From Eutreptiella sp. 'Long Island Sound 2002' (Eukaryota > Euglenozoa > Euglenophyceae > Eutreptiales > Eutreptiaceae): DNA of 64,000 nt. The notes below the pieces were generated by a model. That model made no database searches, was not told the DNA's origin, and saw nothing but the letters and a program-made list of their open reading frames with translations. A program made the translations under genes and the position numbers. How positions within the stretch are numbered: position 1 is the first letter of the stretch; every line of letters starts with the position of its first letter. Below are positions 59,091 to 64,000 of the stretch, one piece after another. The stretch covers positions 3,722,935 through 3,786,934 of the forward strand of contig OZ038388.1 in NCBI GenBank assembly GCA_964036045.1. Reading direction: 5' to 3'.

Positions 59091-62000
59091 GCCAAGGGCC
59101 CCAGCTAGGGCGGTCGCAGGATGGTGACGTGGGAAGCGCCGATCCATCCCAGTCGGGAGTCGATAAGCACAAGGGGACTGCCGCGGGCGGAAGGCCCGGT
59201 CTGGCGCCCAGTCGCGGAGGCGGGGTGAGGGCAAGTGAAGGCACGAACCCTTGCACCCGTCCGTCCTTCGCAACCAAGAACGTGTTTGATGTACTACAGG
59301 ACCTATCCGAGAGTATCGGAGGATAACCCGGACCGCAGCTGGATGCTGCAGATGGGCAGCCTGAGCCCATTGTCCAGGACCTGCACCAGTCGCTTGTTGA
59401 GCTTCTGGAACGGCCGGAGATCCTGAGTTTGCACGCCGTGCGCCGTGTCGGTCGCGAGCGGCAGTTGCATCTTAAGGTCCGCGCCCTATGCGGGGAAGTG
59501 GAAAAGGTTTTCGACGTGTTGGTCGACACGGGAGCTCTAGTCAGCTTGGTCAAGGCTGGCCTACTTCCACCAGAGTGTCTGACCGACAGTCGGAAACCTG
59601 TCAGGCTGAAGGTGGCGAACGGCCAGTACATGGTGGGAGGCACGAAGGAAGCGGCCATTGGGCTGCAGTTCGTGAACCATCGTGAGCTGAGCCGCCCAGA
59701 CCTCGGCAAGGAAATCCTCCTGCACGGTAGCTTCTACGAGGCCGAGATGGACTTGGACATGATCGTCGGGTACGACTTCATGATGGAGACGGACTCCGGC
59801 GTCCTCCCGGCCCAGGCCTCCATGACCCTGTACCAGGACGACCAGCTCTCGTGGCTTTCGTCACCTGAGCACCATGTGGAATGCCAATGGATCCACCCCG
59901 AACGCAATCAGCTCGAAGTGGCCGCGCTGGACACTGAGCCTACTGGGCCAGCGAACCAGGAGTACGGCGTAAGGCCGGAAGTGGCGTACCGAGTGGTCGC
60001 GGACCTGGGAGCGTCGGATCTGGCCCTGGATGCGTTCTCTTCAGGAACCTCCGCCCATCTGCGGGTATGTGAGAAGTACTGGAGCGCCCAGGACTCCGCG
60101 TGGAAGAAGCACTGGGGTCCGCATCAGGGATTGATGTGGATCCATTGCCCCCGTTGGGACATTCCAAGAGCGATAGCGAAGATTCGCAAGGACCGCTCCA
60201 AGGCAGTGCTGGTTGTTCCTATGGGATGCACCGAGGAGGAAAGTACCCGACATTGGGTAGCCTCATTGACCAACATGACCTTGAACAAGGTCTTCCTACC
60301 GGCTGGAGAGAGTGTCTATCAGGACGCTAAGGGACAGCCCATGCCACCCCAGAGATGGCCAACAGAATTCCACTATGTGGATGGGGGCCTTGATCAGGCC
60401 GACGCGACGGACTTCGTGTGTGTCAACCGTATCATAGCAGAACCTTGGAGGCAATGCTTTGCGGTTCCCCCTGTTGACATCGAAGAATCGGACTCCGAAG
60501 ACCCCCTCACTGAAGAGGAGTGGGATCTGGTTCAGGGGTATATGGATCAGCCCTTTCACGACTGGGGAAACCAGCGTGAGGGCAGAGGCCAGGACAAAGC
60601 CTGGTGGGAAGTGGACTCAATCGTCTCCGGTTCCTATGACGGGAATACCTTCGTGCAGAGGGTGCTGGATCACATGTCCAGCCAAGACGAGCCGCCTGGC
60701 GGTAACCCACCCACCTACGGCGATCTGTTCCGAGGCAAGACCAGAGATGGCCCTTTGGGCCACCTGGGAAGACCACCTGAGCCGAAAGCGAGCGGGGTCG
60801 CTACCCCTCAAGTAAGCTCCGTGGTTCAAGTGCCCGGAAAAGCCAAGGCGGAGTCCGATGACTGCCCCAAGATGCAGGCGTTGAGGGCCAGGCTGAAGCA
60901 GAAGTATGGCGAGACCTTCTTCAGCGGCAAACCTGTGTTCCCCCCACCGGTGCGTGGACCGTATGGCGAGGCCAAGATACGACTGAAGCAGGACCCCCGT
61001 GTGTATCGTCACCGGGAGTTTGCCCTGAGGGGCGAGAGGAAAGAGGCCATGGAGAAGATCCTCCGTGACTTCATCCAGAGAGGCTGGCTCGAGCCGTGCC
61101 ACTCCGAATGGGCCTCTCCTTGCTTCGTCGTCCCCAAGAAGGTTGCCGGTGAGTGGCGGCTCGTGGTCGACTACCGCGGCCTGAACGCCCAAACGCAGCA
61201 CGACAGCTATACGCTGCCCCTCATTGAGGACATGCTGCAAAAGCAACACCGGCGGAGGATCTTCACGGTGATTGACCTGAAACATGGTTATCATCAGATG
61301 CCTCTCGCCGAGGAGTCCCGTGCCTGCACAGCCATGAGCACCCCACTTGGACCTCTCCAGTGGAAGGTGATGCCCATGGGCGTTACCAACGGCAATGCGG
61401 CTTTTCAGCGGATGCTGGAGAACCTGCTTGAGCCGGTGCGCGACTGTGCGGACCCCTTCGTGGACGACGTGATCATCGCGTCCGGGGACCCCAGCATGAG
61501 CTACGAGGAGCTCCTGGAGGCACACGAGAGGGACGTCACTCGGGTGCTGGACCTTCTGGTTCGGCACAAACTCACGGGCAGCAGTGACAAGGCCACCATT
61601 GCGGTAAGCGAGGTGGTCTTCGCTGGCCACGTAGTCGGGAACGGGCAGCGAAAGCCCATACCTGGCAAGGTGGCTGCGATCGAGCACTGGGAAAAGCCCA
61701 AAACGGTCTCTGAGCTACGGGCGTATCTGGGGTTCTGCAACTACTACTCGGGGTATATCAAAATGCATGCCTAGTATGCAGCCCCCATGACGACCATGCT
61801 CAAGGGCAACCGAGAGGAGACCAAGAAGGGGTCCAAGAAGGCTTTGGTCTGGACTGAAGAGTCTGACCGTGCCTTTGAGGGGATGAAGCAGGCGCTGCTA
61901 TCCGCAGTGGGTCTGCACCTCGTGGATCCCGACCGAGGGTTCGTCCTGCGCACCGACGCTTCCGACTACGCCATTGGCGCTGTGTTGGAGCAAGTGCTTG

Positions 62001-63980
62001 ACGATGGGAGGCACGTGCCCGTGGCCTTCTGGAGCCGAGTCCTGGCGGAAGGCCAGAGACGAACGTGGACGCCCCGTGAAAAGGAGGCGTATGCCATTGT
62101 CATGGCTCTCAGGAAATGGGCTGGGTACATAGCCCTCCATCCCGTCACCGTCTGCACCGACCATCAGAGTCTGCAGTCGTGGCACAAGGAGCACGTGGAC
62201 ACCCCCTCGGGTCCCGCCTCCCGACGGGCAAGATGGCACGAGACCTTGGCCAAGTTCGACCTTACGGTTGTTTATATTCCTGGAAAGGATAACACCGTGG
62301 CGGACTGTCTCAGTAGGTGGGCCTATCCCGCCAGCAAGGGCATGCAGGATATCTCTGCCCATGGCGATGAAACTGAGACCGCTGAAGCCAAGAGGATCAT
62401 TGAAATGGAGCGCCTGATGGAGGAGGAGGGTGCCAAATGCTTTGTCGTCATGGCCGCAGATGCCCCCCTCGCTTCGAGGGTGAGCAGAACAGTCAGTGTG
62501 CTCGCCCCTGTGGGTGCCGCGGGCGGAAGGCCCGGTCCGGCACCCCCTGTGGGAACTGAGTCCGACAAGCACCTCTTCCCGGAGTCTTGCCTCCAGGACG
62601 ACTGGACCGACGATTACGCCAAGTCTGAGGCCTTTGCGGCCGAGTATAGGGCTGTGACCGACCCTGACGACGGACAGAAGTGGCCAAAGGGGCTGACTGA
62701 GGAAGATGGCAAGCTCTACCGGAATGGTAAGCTGCTAGTCCCAGAGTCCCGGGTGCTCGAGCTGTGTGAAGCTTGGCACCACCACATGCTGCACCCAGGG
62801 GTCAAGAAGCAAGCTCTTGACATGCAGCGTCATTTCGAGATCGACCATATCGTTCTCTACACCGCCATCAAGAAGGTCAGGAAGGGTTGCTCGGTCTGTC
62901 AGGCCTGCAATCCCGATAACCGGAACGTCAAGGGGGAACCCCAATGGACCCCGGTTCCTGACCAGCCCATGGAGAGCGTGGCCATGGGCGTCTTCTCCAT
63001 GCCCGAAGTGCACATTGGCAAGGAGACCTTTGACTGTGTGGTTCTCTGTGTGGACCGCCACAGCGGCTACGTTGTAGCCGTTCCGGCACGCAAAAAGGGG
63101 TTGCTTGCCAAGGAGGTGGCAGTCATGATGATTCGTCATTGGCTGACCGTCTTTGACATCCCCCGCACCATTTGCAGTGACCGAGGGCCCCAATTTACTG
63201 GTGGCTGGTTCAAGGCTATGTGTTCCCTCATGGGGATACGTCATGCCAAGAGCGTGGCCTATCTCAGCCGGTCTAACGGCCGTGCTGAGGTGGCTGGACG
63301 GCAGCTGTTCGAGAAGCTGCGCAAGATCCACATCACCAATCCACGTCGGAACTGGTTCGAGGAGATGTGGCCTGCTCTGAAGGCCCATCATGACACCCCC
63401 ACTCCGGGCGGTTTGTCCCCTCACCAGATTCTCTTCGGCAGGGACCCCCTGGGTAGGGGACTTCCCTTGTCTGGTGATGGCATGGCTATGGATGCCAAGG
63501 AGTTCTTCGCGCGGCAGGAGCAAACGGCGCGGGACATCCTCCAGCAGCTTGAGAAGGAGCATGCTGAGCGTCAGAAGTCCGCCCCGAGCTCGACAGCGCA
63601 GAAGTTCAGGGTGGGAGACCCGGTGTGGGTGATCAGACCCCGCCCCATGGGCACCCACCGCACCAAAACCTGGTTCACACCCGGCGAGGTGGTCCGCAGG
63701 ATTGGTGAGGACACCTACCGCATCAAGGTGGGTCACGGACAGTTCCGGGAGCGCCACGAGAGTCAACTCCGTGTGCGGGAACCCGACCTCCTTGGCCGAC
63801 ATGTGTCCCTGGACTACGCCAAACATGAGGCCGATTCGGACGACGACTATGCTGAGCAGGACGACTATACTGTCGAGAAGATCCTGGCTCAGCGTCCGAA
63901 GGCCTCGGCACCCGGAGGTCTGGAGTTCAAGGTTCGTTGGCGAGGCTATGGGCCGTCCCAGGACACCTGGTTTGAGGTTT
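59078..63980 (+). pseudogene. RT-F Pol polyprotein, interrupted by two stops and a broken chromodomain
   Basis: One frame from the gag amber codon onward, with TAA at 59,324-59,326 and TAG at 61,772-61,774 (GAG expected from the A-Y-A-A-P context). Domains: protease with DTG (FDVLVDTGALVSL, about 59,510-59,550); methyltransferase-like module at about 59,980-60,400 with WIHCPRWD in place of NPPF; RT with FVDD near 61,460; RNase H with TDAS and TDHQSLQ; integrase with CSVCQAC, LCVDRHSGY, CSDRGPQF and SRSNGRAEVAG (D, D, E); chromodomain (YTVEKILAQRPK, FKVRWRGYG, QDTW). After TGG the sequence changes to TTTGAGG repeats and a stop, where EP is expected. Little else is damaged, so decay is probably recent. 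Confidence 0.9.
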
Positions 63981-64000
63981 GAGGTTTGATTTTGCGGGTA
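63970..64000 (+). other. unexplained junction at the window end
   Basis: Directly after the conserved Trp codon of the RT-F chromodomain the sequence becomes TTTGAGGTTTGAGGTTTGA and then T/G-rich sequence. It could be the start of another insertion or a local rearrangement. Only 31 bp are visible. Confidence 0.4.

Larger units (their letters stand above)
51353..63969 (+). mobile_element. RT-F: Ty3/gypsy-type element, 5' LTR to chromodomain
   Basis: Inserted in RT-E after ATGAT. It begins with a long LTR distantly related to that of RT-C/RT-D, then a GC-rich leader, a very large gag, an amber codon and pol. Two further in-frame stops (59,324 TAA and 61,772 TAG) interrupt pol. The coding sequence breaks in the middle of the chromodomain at about 63,969. 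The 3' LTR is not in the window. Confidence 0.85.

Noticed and set aside
59078-59220. A pseudoknot after the RT-F amber codon like that of RT-A
   Set aside because: The needed complement of GCGGAG was not found downstream; only a weak 4-bp hairpin is visible.
63970-63988. TTTGAGG repeats as a telomere
   Set aside because: Only two and a half repeats are visible, and the unit is not a telomere repeat I know.

Overview
The window looks like nuclear DNA of a eukaryote, probably a protist or alga with a large, repeat-rich genome. The signs are an intron-containing tRNA-Tyr, short exon-like blocks bounded by GT/AG splice signals, and six Ty3/gypsy-type LTR retrotransposons, most with C-terminal chromodomains. 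No operons, Shine-Dalgarno sites or CRISPR arrays are seen. I cannot name the species from the sequence.

Layout. 1-7 kb: low-density sequence with five probable exons on the minus strand from one or more unrecognised spliced genes. 7.03-7.26 kb: tRNA-Trp(CCA) and tRNA-Tyr(GTA, 11-nt intron), both minus strand. 7.3-11.4 kb: no convincing gene. 11.4-16.3 kb: a large imperfect palindrome with arms of about 1.4 kb; the right arm carries an extra 1.07 kb, and the 0.88-kb spacer holds a 58-codon ORF. 16.6-17.15 kb: a 3' fragment of element RT-B. 17.2-31.8 kb: a GT-rich, A-depleted tandem array of about 190-bp units, split by the complete element RT-A.

RT-A (18,498-29,262, minus) has two 532-bp LTRs differing at one base, a 5-bp target duplication, an initiator-Met primer-binding site, a polypurine tract, and intact gag and pol in one reading frame separated by a single amber codon. 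Its gag frame opens inside the 5' LTR and runs through the primer-binding site.

32.0-64.0 kb is a nest of left halves: RT-B (minus, decayed) is interrupted at 36,455 by RT-C (minus), which is interrupted at 40,310 by RT-D (plus), which is interrupted at 47,839 by RT-E (plus), which is interrupted at 51,353 by RT-F (plus). RT-F breaks off inside its chromodomain at about 63,969. The missing right halves should lie beyond the window in mirror order.

How the parts work together. The retrotransposon proteins form the usual machinery: Gag shell, protease, reverse transcriptase, RNase H, integrase and chromodomain. An extra module related to the NPPF/DPPY methyltransferase-like fold lies between protease and RT. 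The most notable observation is that RT-A, RT-D and RT-F all have gag and pol in the same frame separated by UAG with the shared context UAG-NGG-AGC-C. In RT-A and RT-D the bases starting at the G of the stop codon can pair with a downstream segment, and the two pairings differ in a compensating way. This suggests programmed amber readthrough as the way Pol is made.
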